Shown: positions 12,211-23,319 of the stretch, one piece after another
Position numbering within the stretch: the first letter of the stretch is position 1
Layout of the letters: each line of letters begins with the position of its first letter
Origin: Cercis canadensis
Lineage: Eukaryota; Streptophyta; Magnoliopsida; Fabales; Fabaceae
Direction of reading: 5' to 3'
Assembly (NCBI GenBank): GCA_003255065.1
Contig: QAOA01000126.1
Coordinates: 323,901 to 387,900, forward strand
Length of the DNA stretch: 64,000 nt
Program-made: the position numbers and the translations under genes
Notes under the pieces: generated by a model
Databases searched by the model: none
What the model was told of the DNA's origin: nothing
What the model saw: only the letters and a program-made list of their open reading frames with translations

Positions 12211-13934
12211 CTCACCTGAAATTCAATTGCTGAAGTGTATTTTTATTTTGATAATAAATCTTTAACTTGAAAGCTTGAATATACTGCTAGAAAAAAAAGG
12301 TTGAATATACAGAGGAATAGTTATGATTTTGATATATGATATACCCAACATGTTTTCTTTTTTCAAACATTTGCTTTTGGTTTGACAATTTGGCTGCTAA
12401 TTTACTTAAATTCGAGTTATCTTCATTCTCCATATCAGTCGATTCATTATGATCTCATCAGTACAAAAAAAAAGGGCTTGATGCATGAGAAGAAAGATTT
12501 GTGAGAGAGCTTTTTCAAAGTGAAAATTGAGTAGATCCTCTTACTAGTATTAGAGATGTAGGCATAGTGGAGAACTTTTGGGTAGATATAAGAGCCTAAA
12601 AAAAACTGATCTGTAATCTTCTTTTGATCGTGGTAAGTAATTTGAGTTTGCTGAGCCATGTTAAATATTTTGTATCTATTTTTAGGCATAAGGTGTTGGA
12701 TGAATGACTTCAATAATGTATTTTAGAAACTTAATTCCATTATGGTAGCACTGTTAGGAAATCTGGCAGGAATCAAAATTTAGTGTTGCAATTGGACTTA
12801 TTGCATCACCCTTGTAATGACATCATTTGTCAAATAGTGTCACTCTTTTGATACTGCAATATATACAATTACGTCATTAGTAGTCCTAGATTTTTATTTT
12901 TTATTTTTTGTAAAATGACATAATTTAAAAAATATAAATTACAATAAATGTGATAATAGTTTGAAAATGATGATATTTATAAAATTAAGTTTATTTTTTA
13001 CATTATTAATATCTTTTATCCGCATTTTTTTCTATTTCCTTTTCGTGTGCTAGTTGTGAGTCCATCTATTCCAACAAATACTGGAGCTGGACCATGAAGT
13101 CCAGCATCAATGCAGCGACAGCAAAACAAACACCAAGCTAGTTGGAAAGCACCAAGCTATCAAGCTGGTATTTGGGTTTCTAGCTTCTTGTCGAATGTAA
13201 AGCCCATTACTGGGGACCGAGCCCGTTGGGGAGGCCCCCATAATCATAAATGAAAGACTCAAAAAAAAAAAAAAAGAGAGAAATAAAAGTAAACTACTGT
13301 ATTATTTAATTATTATAAATTTCAACGAAAGAATATAATTTTGTTGTATTTGACAAATTGATTGGGTTGATAAATTCAAATGAAGCCATATATCTATCTC
13401 ACACACAAAACAACAAAAGTATATCTTCCCAATAAGTCTTTTGTGTTTAAACCAAACCTAAGGGCACCTTCGGACCTTCCTTACATTTCACCCATTTTTT
13501 GTATTAATAATATAAATTGAAAATAAATAAAAGTAATTGAAAAGTAATACAAATTATAAGATGTCATGAGACTCACATTTCACTCAATTTACATCGTTAA
13601 GTTATTATTACTAGTTGAAAAAAGAGAGGGATTGGATTAAGGAGGTAGAATGGAAGGAAAGAGGTGAGGTAAGTAACCCAAAAAAAAAAAAAAGACTTAA
13701 ATTCAGTTTTGATTCTTTTATTTTAATCATGTTTTGGTTCTTTATTTTTAGTCTATTAAATTTCATAAAATAATCCAAAAATTTGACACCATTAAAAATT
13801 TTGCTGATATAGCACCAACGTCACATTTATGTGGCACTAAAAATTATTTTATATTCATAAACAATCATTAACAAGTTGTTAATATTACAATTAGGACTTG
13901 ATTTAAACAATTAAGCAAGTTGACGAGTTAACTC
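12211..13934. other. Gene-poor AT-rich spacer
   Basis: No gene is seen. A run of about 15 A at 13261, right after a GC-richer 180-bp patch (13060-13255), resembles the 3' end of an old retroposed sequence, but no source is recognisable. A second A-run lies at 13680. Confidence 0.5.
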
Positions 13935-14394
13935 ACTTGGCACACCAAAATCTCTTGTGAGGGTTTCATGCGTTTGGCGTCTATGGAGGACAGAGATTCA
14001 AAGTGCTGTGTTTGGGTTGGGTTTGGCTATATATTGCCTTACTTGGAATAACTTTGAGGTTGTAATCTGAAGAATAAGCATCTTCAAAGGAATGATTCAT
14101 GTGCTACTGTTCATGGTTCTGGCTATGGTCAGTGAAATCAATGGAGGTGATGGTGGAGGATTCCGCTGGAGCTAAGAAGGAATCGTTGAGGGAAGAAGGT
14201 GGGGTTGGGAAATTGGGAACTGGGTTCAGCTTGGAGAGCATGCTTTCAAGCCAGGTAGACAGATCGGAGGGATTGTAATAGACGGTTTCCGATGATAGCT
14301 AAGAGATACCATTTTGAACATTCCCTATAGCTTCTTCAAGCTGTTCCAGCTTTTGGGCCATTCTGACAACCTAACCTTGATTCACTTCCGCCAT
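13935..14394 (-). pseudogene. Broken N-terminal DELLA (GRAS) fragment
   Basis: On the minus strand the translation shows AQKLEQLEE, then SSETVYYNPSDLSTWLESML with KLNP, then SSDYNLKVIPSKAIY, and a KRMK basic patch in a shifted frame. These match, in order, the LExLE and TVHYNP motifs, the YDLKAIP segment and the nuclear-signal region of DELLA gibberellin repressors. Several in-frame stops interrupt it: one before the LExLE segment, one inside before LSSETV, one before the MNHSF segment, and a frameshift near 13990. No GRAS domain follows, so it cannot make a DELLA repressor. It is a decayed, truncated copy, by retroposition or segmental duplication; I see no intron or poly-A to tell which. 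Confidence 0.82.
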
Positions 14395-14649
14395 GAGATT
14401 TGAACTGGAAAAGCTCGAAATCGAGCTTCTATGGCTGCGACCCATTCGAGTCGTGGGTTAACCTGCTGGAGGAATAAGACGATGCTACGGTCTCTTTATT
14501 TTTTTTAAAAAAATATCCTTAACATTCAATTAGGAATTTAATATTTATTAATGAAAATTAAAAAAAAAATTATTTTTTAATACCACACCAATATAATTTA
14601 TCTATTTTACTATTTCATTTATTTTATGAAATATAAGAGATAAAAAAAA
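14395..14649. other. Short spacer between DELLA relic and foldback element
   Basis: The left part may be a further 5' extension of the DELLA relic (SSNLMAEV precedes the first stop). The rest is AT-rich with no gene. Confidence 0.4.
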
Positions 14650-15088
14650 GGCTAATTTATTAAAATAATGTAAAAAAAATAAATAAATATGTAAAAGTGT
14701 TACTGTTAAAATTATTTATGAAAATACGTCATTTTTAAATATTTTAATCAGTAATAAAAGAAAAAAAAGTACATATTATTTTATTTTAATATTTTTTTAT
14801 TTGATACACTATTTCATTTTAGCATTTTTTTTACGTGACATGGTATTTCATTTTAGAATATTATTAAAACACATGTTAAAATTAAAATAAAGTGTGAGAG
14901 TAATAAGAGTTAAAGAGCATGAGAAATAATGAACACACTAAAATAAAATAAATGTGTCAAATAAAAACACGTTAAAATAAAATAGCATATATGTCCCTCA
15001 ATTAAATGTGATTCATTTATGTAAATAAATTTAACAGTAACTATTTTATATATTTATTTATTATTTATATTATTTTAGTAAATTAACC
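14650..15088. mobile_element. Foldback / MITE-like element, 439 bp
   Basis: The left end GGCTAATTTATTAAAATAAT is mirrored by the right end, whose reverse complement is GGTTAATTTACTAAAATAAT. Inside, TTACTGTTAAAATTATTTAT (near 14700) pairs with AGTTACTGTTAAATTTATTT from the right arm. The 14770-14825 segment pairs with the reverse complement of 14937-14996. The arms therefore cover nearly the whole element, so its transcript would fold into one long AT-rich hairpin. There is no coding capacity, so it would be non-autonomous. Target-site duplications are unclear because the flanks are A-rich. Confidence 0.72.
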
Positions 15089-18000
15089 AAAAAAAAATTC
15101 CTTTTAAAATAAGGCATCAAAATGTTATATAACTAAAAAAAAAAAAAACAAACAAGGTTAGGTGGTCCGAAGCCTTAAGAATCAGAAAACTGGGATTGAA
15201 ATAAAAGCGATCTGAAACTGAAACCCACACGGGGATGGAAAAGGAAATATGAATAACACTTATGCACACGTAAAAGAAGGGAATCCATGATGATGATCAT
15301 CATGAGCTATGAATACATTATACCCACCAACAGTAACCAAAGACCATCTTTTCCCTGGGCAAACGAAATCATTACCCACCGCATCCCTCCCTTTGGTTTT
15401 CACAAACCTAATCATTCTATTCAATACACAATAACAACTCTAATCTAATTCCCCCCTCCTCCTCTCTCTCTCTCTCTCTGACCTTCCCTTTTTTGGTCTA
15501 TGCTTCATCATGACCCTCTTCCCCTAACCAAATTCTCCCATCTCTTTTCCTTAATTTGCAAACCATACTATCTTTTTGAATGAGAAAAAACAAAAGGAAA
15601 TTGAATTAAATTTCCTCAAGTTGATATTTGATGTCATCGGCAGTTTGCTCCCTAGGGAAGTTAGTATTAGTTAAGTTACTGATATTGGTGTTGGATGACT
15701 GCACTAAAACTTAAGTTGTTGATGTATCATGCTTCAATTGCCGGCTTGGAGACTTGGAACCTCTGGAATTGGGAATTGGGAATTGGGAACTAGGGGTTGG
15801 ATACTTGTATTACAACAACTGATAGCGTATGACAGTTCCTGTCTACCAGCTTATTAGGTAAAGGAAGTAGTATATAATACCCTACTTCTAATTGACGGTA
15901 TTCTTACCGCAATGAATGCCCAATCGCAACCCACCATATCTCCTGCAGAAAAAGTCCTTAATATACCAGCTATTTCAATTCAAACATTTAAGTCCTTTCA
16001 TAACTTAGACTGGGATTTAATTTTAATTATGAACTTCCCTTTACCAAGGTAACTAAAGCGAGAGTTAAAGTATCATAAAGTGATTAAAAGGCATTTCAAA
16101 TGAAAATAGTAATGACTATGTTCAGGCGTAGGGCTCTCCCTTCACTCATTGCAATTGATTGTCTCCCGTACCCTTTTTAAAAAAAAAAAAAAAAAATTCT
16201 TCTAATATCAATTTTAATTGTGACTATAATAATAGAATATTAGATACAGAAAACTTGTGCACTCATTGCAATAGTGACTATAATATAACCGTCTAGTTCT
16301 ATTCGACAAAAGCTATATAAATACACATATATAGGGTAAAATGACAAAAGAGTGAATTGATAATACAGTCTTGGAAGTTAATTTTTTTTTAGGTGGTAAG
16401 TTAATACTAATTGGTTTGCTAATACTGAAGTGGAAGAGTTATTAAAGAAATGAGTTAAGTGTGGGCAACAATAATTACTACTCATTGCATGGCACTTATG
16501 ACAATTGAGTGGAAAATGGCATGGAGCAGCTTTGGGCATTTCCGTAAAACTAACAAAATCATCATAGAGATGGAAAGGCGGGGGAAGACAATCATGCGGT
16601 GTGCGTGGGAAACAAGGAGACACAAGCGATGCATTATGCAATCTCGCCGTTGATTTTCAAATTAAGTTATGCTGATTGCGAAACCAAAATCCACATTACG
16701 GTATCCCAGGGCCATGGTTCCTTTGAGTCTTTGACCATGTAAACATATTAAGTTACCTTCATACCCTTCCTTAAACTACGATGACATTGTACAGAAATAT
16801 TTTTTATTATAAACTGACATGATTAAATCTTATAGTTAGAAATATAAGAAATAAAATATTATTTTGATACTTCAACATTTTTTAGAGATCTTTAGATAAG
16901 TTGTATTATAAAAAACCGTAGAAAAATGATTATCTCTAATTACTGTATATTATATTATTTTACATTATCTGAGATGGTATTGCCCCCCAACCAAAAAAAA
17001 ATCCAAAGGTAAATGACCTGTACTAGATCATATAGAATAAAAAAAAATGTATTTAGTGGTAGGTGGTCATTTATTATTTTATTTTACTTTTTCAAGGTTT
17101 TGACAATTCTCTATGGCAATGTTTTTTTAGCAACAGGAAAATTAGTTATAGTCTAACTTAAAATTTTGACTGGAATAAGGGAATGATTTGGAATTTTTTT
17201 AGATGAATATCTTTCGGAAATTTTAACCGCTGCACATAGAGTAAATCAAACTGTAAGTTATTAAGTAATTAATAATCCCAACATGCACATAAACGTCTAG
17301 TGATAATCAATTTGATTAGCTCATAAAGTTTTTTACCATTCTAAAACAGTTTAAAATACCCGATTTAATACGGATAAAGTTTTAACATCATAATACTTAA
17401 TTGAAATAGTTTTATAGGCCTATGTGTATTTATTTACCCAAAAAAAAAAATGTTACAATGAGGAGAATGATTCGTTTATCTAATGAAATTCTTCCTAATA
17501 CNAATGTTACAATGTGGAGAATGATTCGTTTATCTCTTATAAAATCACACATTATGTCTTCTTAATACAAATTTTTATTTAATGAAATTCTTCCTAATAC
17601 ATTTTAAACTTTAAAACTGATTCTTTTATCTGTACTAATTTTTTAACTATTAAAAGATATAAATGGTTGTGTAAAAGAAAAGAAAGAAAGGAAGAGAGAA
17701 ATATATCCTAATAATTGAATTAACCAGTGTTCTATTTATGGAATTTTATTGGCAGAGTAAGATGAATTTTAAATTGGATGATGCTTATGGAAAAGCAAAA
17801 TGCTTCTCATGCATGCATAGAATTTATCTTCAAAATATTATTTCTAAATGCATAACGAAACGAATATCACAAGCACAAAGGGCGGTCATGACTCATATGG
17901 TAATAAGAGGAGTTCTGACTCGGACCAAACAGAGAAATAAGGGTAGTTTTGGTACAAGAAACATTCTCGCAAATAAAATGGAATTATTAGAATTTATGTA

Positions 18001-18103
18001 AGAGATAAAGTCGCGTACGGGTGAGTATAACTAGAATTTATCTTATGCGCCTGCCAACGTGGAAAAAAGAAGAGGAATTAGAAAGAGAGAGAGAGAGAGA
18101 GAA
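15089..18103. other. Spacer upstream of LCR
   Basis: No convincing gene is seen. The stretch holds a (CT)8 tract near 15463-15479, short AATTGGG repeats at about 15768-15790, A-runs, and a single-N join at 17502 with a short direct duplication. The last few hundred bases are likely LCR promoter, including a (GA)n tract at 18084-18101. Confidence 0.5.
17449..17601. repeat. Short direct duplication around single N at 17502
   Basis: AATGTTACAATG(A/T)GGAGAATGATTCGTTTATCT occurs at about 17450-17480 and again from 17503. AATGAAATTCTTCCTAATAC occurs just before the N and again at about 17580. This pattern fits an unmerged overlap at a contig join. Confidence 0.75.
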
Positions 18104-18138
18104 GGGGGTGGGGGGGGTTGGGTTGGGTTGGGGGAGGG
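18104..18138 (+). promoter_or_regulatory. G-quadruplex-forming tract just before LCR start codon
   Basis: At least five runs of three or more G (GGGGG, a seven-G run, GGG, GGG, GGGGG, GGG) are separated by loops of one or two bases on the sense strand. The tract ends 33 bases before the ATG, following a (GA)n tract. In a 5' leader such a tract can impede scanning. Whether it is transcribed is not shown. Confidence 0.6.
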
Positions 18139-18171
18139 ACTAGTTTTTACACAGGAAAATCGGGTTGGGGC

Positions 18172-21100
18172 ATGGAAGGGCTGGCCATGCTGAAGCAGCT
18201 CATCGGTCAGCTTCAGGAGCTCTTGGACCTCTACGATTCTCATCCTCGTCTTCATCCTCCACCTTCTGCCTCTGCTTCTGCTTCTGCTTCTTCTTCTTCT
18301 TCTCATTCTTTTATTCTTCTACCTTCTCATCAACAACACTTTCGCCAACACCCCAGGTCTTGTCTCTCACTCCTTCCCCATAGATCTATTTTCTGCTTTC
18401 TATACTAATCTACTTTGAATGGACTCTTTGTTCTTTGCATACTATCTCTATGTTTGCTGGATTAATTGTTTGAAATGAATTTTTTTTTTTTTTTTTTTTG
18501 AGGGTGCTTTTCATTTAATTTTCTGTCCGCTTATTTTAGTTTCTAAGAATTTCCTTTTATATGTTTTGGTATTATTTACTAATAAGGTGGTTTTTTAGGC
18601 GAGTTAGGTAAGTTAGGTTCTGTCTGTTATGTAACGTTTATATGTCTTTTTTTGGGGATTTAATTAATTTCCCTTTGGCTTAAGAACTGGAGTCCAATTA
18701 TTCATGGGAGTGGTATGGAATCCGTCAGAATTGATTATCTCTATGCCTCTGATTCCCTGCTTTCTGGAATGATAGCCTGCAATGGAAAATTTTTAGTGCC
18801 TAGATTAAGATTTTATGTTGGTCGTCTGTGTATGTTTTTCTTCATAATTCTCTCACATTGAAACATAAATAATGAAATTTATATTAGTGCCTTGGCTGCC
18901 GTCTTCTTCTCATTTTTACTGTGGCAAAAGATGCTTGTGGTTTTTGTTTGCTCCATAATCCCCTTATCTTTATGTTTTATGATTCATGTTGTTTTAAATT
19001 TGACTACACTCGGTAGAGACAAGTCGATCTTCCCTTCATTTATTCACCCTCTTCTATTGGTTAGAAGTCTCATCAATCTAGGGGGCAGTGTGAGTTGGCA
19101 AAAGTTCACATCTCTTCTTGCATTAATCCGCAAATTAAAATGATCTCAGAATGTTTTAGAAAGAAGTAGGAGACATGCAGGAAGGATTATGCAACCATCT
19201 ACTCTTGCATTTAGCGCACCTTCTTTGCCTTTAAGAACAAAGAGATAAGGAAGACCATTGCTTCTAGAACTTCCAAGAGGCATCCATATTTAGTCACGTG
19301 CGGAAAGAGGATATCTTGACAAGTTTACAATTTTTTGAAGAAAAAATTGTGATATTAAGTATGTTAGGATATAATACATAAAAAATATAATTTAAGATGT
19401 TAAACTGCAACTTTCTTGAAGGACACCTGTTAAGAAGGGATCACCTTCACTTTCCTTTTTTTTTTTTTTTACCTTCCGTGTTGAAAACAAGGTTGCTCTT
19501 GCACTATAAGAGCTAGGAACAATGACTTAGCAGTAAGCAATCTTTGGGAAGATCAGGGTCCAATATGTCCATTTATTACTACTTACACGGAACCTATGAC
19601 GTCTATCTCTATTGAATTGCACAGTTTAATTATTCACATGTATTTGTGGCTGAGCATCTACTTATACAGTGTGTGTTGTGGGCCTTGTGGCAGTCACCGT
19701 TGGGTCAATTTCTCATTTACATTTTCTGGGTTTGTGCATTTTTCTTATTTGTCATATTGTGCTATACAAAGAAAAAAAATTATATTAGCCCCTTATTTGC
19801 ATTCTATGGCCAAGTTAATTTAATTGAATGGAAAATTTGGTGAATTTATTCATAAAACTCAAGCCTCTTCAAGTTTAATTTATTTTTTTTCCTTTTTGGA
19901 AAATAAGGAAAATATTAAGCTGCAGGAGAATCTTCTTTATGTGAACATGATGTTATGCACTTATATTGATGATTGTTATGAGTCTTATTCATGTTCTTGA
20001 TCCTTTAACTATTCCCCTTGATCCTGCCTACTATTATATCATTTAGCTTGCCTGCAATTATCTTTATTTCCTACATAAATTGCTGTACTGTTAGGGTTAA
20101 TCTCATGTTTGTTATCATCTGTCAGATAGGTGCAGAATGCAGCATTTGAGAAATTTAATTATATGCCAAAATAAGTTCACATAAATCGTTTTATTAAATA
20201 GATAGAGTGGCAATTTAATAAACGATTAAATCTGAATTTGTCATTTATTGAATGATCTAAACTTTGCTGTCATCTTGCATTTCTATCCGTAAATCATGTA
20301 GGCCTTGATGTGCATGATTGCTTTACTTCTATTTTACGGTAGGAAGTATATGAATATCTTTGGTCATCCTTTCTGCAGATGGTGCTTCCTCGATATTGAT
20401 GATAACTCTGTTGATGACTGCTGTGGCCTTGTAATGGCAGCTGGAAAGTCTGGAAGTTTCAGGATGTTGGAGCCTCTAAAGCCTCCACCCACTAAGAAGT
20501 CTCGAAAAGATCGGAGCAGGGGTAAATCATCTGGAATGCCCTGTACAACTGAAGTTATGGAACAACAAATTTGGAAAGATTTTCCTGCGGATTTATTTGA
20601 AGCTGTCATTGCACGACTTCCCATTGCAACATTTTTCCGCTTTCGCTCTGTCTGCCGGCGATGGAATTCCTTGCTTACTTCTCAAAGTTTTTCTCAGCAT
20701 TGTGCTGAAGTCCCACAAGTAAATCCCTGGTTTTACACCATCACTCATGAAAATGTGAATTCAGGAGCCATGTATGACCCTTCTTCGAAAAAATGGCATC
20801 ACCCCACCATATCAACACTTCCCACAAAGTTGATTGTTTTACCAGTGGCTTCAGCTGGGGGTCTAGTTTGCTTTCTTGACATTGGTCATCGAAACTTCTA
20901 CGTTTGTAACCCACTGACTCAATCTTTCAAGGAGTTGCCAGCTAGGTCAGTTAAGGTCTGGTCTCGTGTTGCAGTAGGGATGACTCTAAATGGGAACTCA
21001 ACTGGTGCAGGCTACAAGATCCTGTGGGTGGGTTGTGATGGAGAGTATGAAGTTTATGACTCGATGAAGAACTCTTGGACCCGTCCAGGAAACATGCCTG

Positions 21101-21624
21101 TAAGTATTAAGCTGCCACTATCACTGAACTTCAAGTCACAGGCAGTTTCAATTGATACCACACTTTACTTCATGCGATCAGATCCAGAAGGGATTGTCTC
21201 CTATGATATGGTAACTGGGGTTTGGAAACAGTACATAATTCCTGCGCCAGTCCATCTCACTGACCACACACTGGCTGAGTGTGATGGCCGGATCATGCTT
21301 GTGGGGCTGCTAACAAAGAATGCCGCCACATGTGTGTGCATATGGGAGCTGCAGAAAATGACGCTCTTGTGGAAGGAGGTTGACAGAATGCCAAACATAT
21401 GGTGCTTGGACTTTTACGGGAAGCACGTTAGAATGACTTGCCTGGGAAATAAAGGCTTGCTCATGTTCTCCTTGAGATCAAGACAAATGAATCGCTTGGT
21501 TACTTACAACATAGCAAGCAGGGAATGGCTCAAGGTTCCTGGGTGTGTGGTGCCACGCGGGAGAAAAAGGCAATGGATTGCATGTGGCACTGCATTTCAT
21601 CCATGCCTCACTGCAATGGCTTGA
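18172..21624 (+). CDS. LCR: F-box protein LCR (LEAF CURLING RESPONSIVENESS)
   Basis: This encodes an F-box substrate receptor of an SCF ubiquitin ligase. In Arabidopsis, LCR represses stem-cell competence and leaf polarity and is silenced by mobile miR394. Two exons join in frame: 18172-18356 and 20379-21624 (junction codon AG|A), giving 476 residues against about 467 in Arabidopsis. Residues 1-62 hold MLKQLIGQLQELL and a Ser/Ala-rich low-complexity tract encoded by a microsatellite. The F-box lies at about 127-168 (WKDFPADLFEAVIARLPI, then RSVCRRWNSLL). A kelch-like/F-box-associated region fills the rest and ends in the stop at 21624. The miR394 site lies late in exon 2. RAMP4 on the opposite strand is its right neighbour, as in Arabidopsis. 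No defects are seen. Confidence 0.95.
21375..21394 (+). promoter_or_regulatory. miR394 target site in LCR
   Basis: GGAGGTTGACAGAATGCCAA (encoding KEVDRMPN) pairs with conserved miR394 with one mismatch. It is in the coding sequence, at the position known for LCR genes. Confidence 0.93.
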
Positions 21625-23319
21625 TTTAGCTTTTGTCTCCGACAGCAATGGCCTAAGCAATTTTTTTCTCCTCCAAACAATATGGTCCTTTGCCATTGGC
21701 TGGGCTTTGGTGCTGATGTATGTCGTCCTATTTTCAGTAGCTGGTTCAACGAAGTAGATGAAAATTTAATGGGTTTATAATAACTTATGTTTCTTCATGC
21801 GTTGAAGCATGTAAACAGAATATTTTGGTTTCATGTTCCAAATCCCTGATCCTCGTTGTCTGGGTGTAATAAGCTAGTTGTTTGATGAGGAGATTGTTCT
21901 GTGTTTGGGTGTGGGGAAATAGAAAGGAACAGCAGGGGTTTACCCACGGCTGCTTTTGGTTGGTCCCTTGGCTTTTAAGGGTGAATATTTTGGGTAAGGC
22001 CGTGCATTTGAATTATCGGATAATAGCACTGTTCTCTTATAGTGATTACCACTTGTCTTGGGAGAGGTTCGGAAATTGTTAAACTTCTCTAAGAGAATAA
22101 AATGAAGTTTCCGATTTTCTTGATTCAGTGTAATTACATTAAGGGCGTATTATCATTCTTGTTTTGAAGTATGAAGTCCTCAGTTTGGATCTAGTTACTC
22201 TTTTAGGTTGCTAATGGTATATTGATATTGAAGTAAAATTCTTGCACTTCTCTGTTTTGAGCATCAAAAATCAACTGGTTAAAGGCCTGATGGCGGGTTG
22301 AATCTCCAAGATAGTTTAGAAGAGATTGATAATGATGCCCAATGCTCCAACATTGGGAAGCCAGGAACCAATATACACACGATATGATTTGGATCACCAT
22401 AGTTATTCTCTAGCCAGAGAAAATTCAACCAGCTACCACAAGCAGATAATGGATGTTTAAGCTCAGGTTTTACTACATAAAACAATATTTCGAACAAGTG
22501 CTCGTCAAATGAAGAATAATAATCAATTTCAGGGTCCCAGTTCCAGCAAATTCAGTGAATACTAGATGTATCTCGGATTAAAACACGCTATATAGGGAAG
22601 GCACTAGCAAAATTTAAAACAACGGAAACAAAAACAACTTTTTACAGGAAAAAAGTAAATTTATTCATGACCTTAATGATTAACATTGCCCATTCTAAGT
22701 TGAAGTTTTAGGTTCAATTCTCATTGAAACGAGATTTATGAATGGGGATGGACATTCCTAGTGTAGTCTATATTATAATAAAAGGAGAGAACAAAATAAA
22801 ATTGCAAATAGAACAAAATTTGCATTTCAAAGCATAGTAGTTTTATGCAACTCTTGTACTCTATTTTGCCTTTAATTTTGGGAGAATAATCTTATAAAAT
22901 CTTACATAAAAGAGATATGCTTCAAGTCATCCCTTTTCAAATGCCACATTTGATCTTTTACCCGAACAAGGGAATTACCCTTTATGATACACTTCTTTTT
23001 TTGAAAAAAAAAAATTTCCCTTTTCGGAATCTTCCTTTCTCTTTAGACCTAGCCAAACAAAGTCTAATGGTTTTCCAATCCGCACAAATCCCAGTCCACC
23101 CCTGTTTTGCAGGAGTCAAAATTAATTCTCTAAAACAGAATCCGAACTTCCCATTCTGATTCTGTACATGAAAGGAGAGATACAGTAGGGGTTACCATTT
23201 ATTAAAATTCTTTTGCATTTCTCAAAACATGAACAACCACTGGTCTAGTACAAGTACACGTATTGCCATTGTCTATAGGCTAAGAAATGAAGATAACACA
23301 CTTGAAAGAGAAGCTCCAA
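21625..23319. other. LCR 3' region and spacer to RAMP4
   Basis: The left part is likely LCR 3' untranslated sequence, and the last few hundred bases are likely RAMP4 3' untranslated sequence. The two genes converge here. No other gene is seen. Confidence 0.55.

Noticed and set aside
16378-16641. 87-codon minus-strand open frame rich in Cys and His
   Set aside because: The Cys/His spacing fits no zinc-finger pattern I know, and the surroundings are AT-rich spacer.
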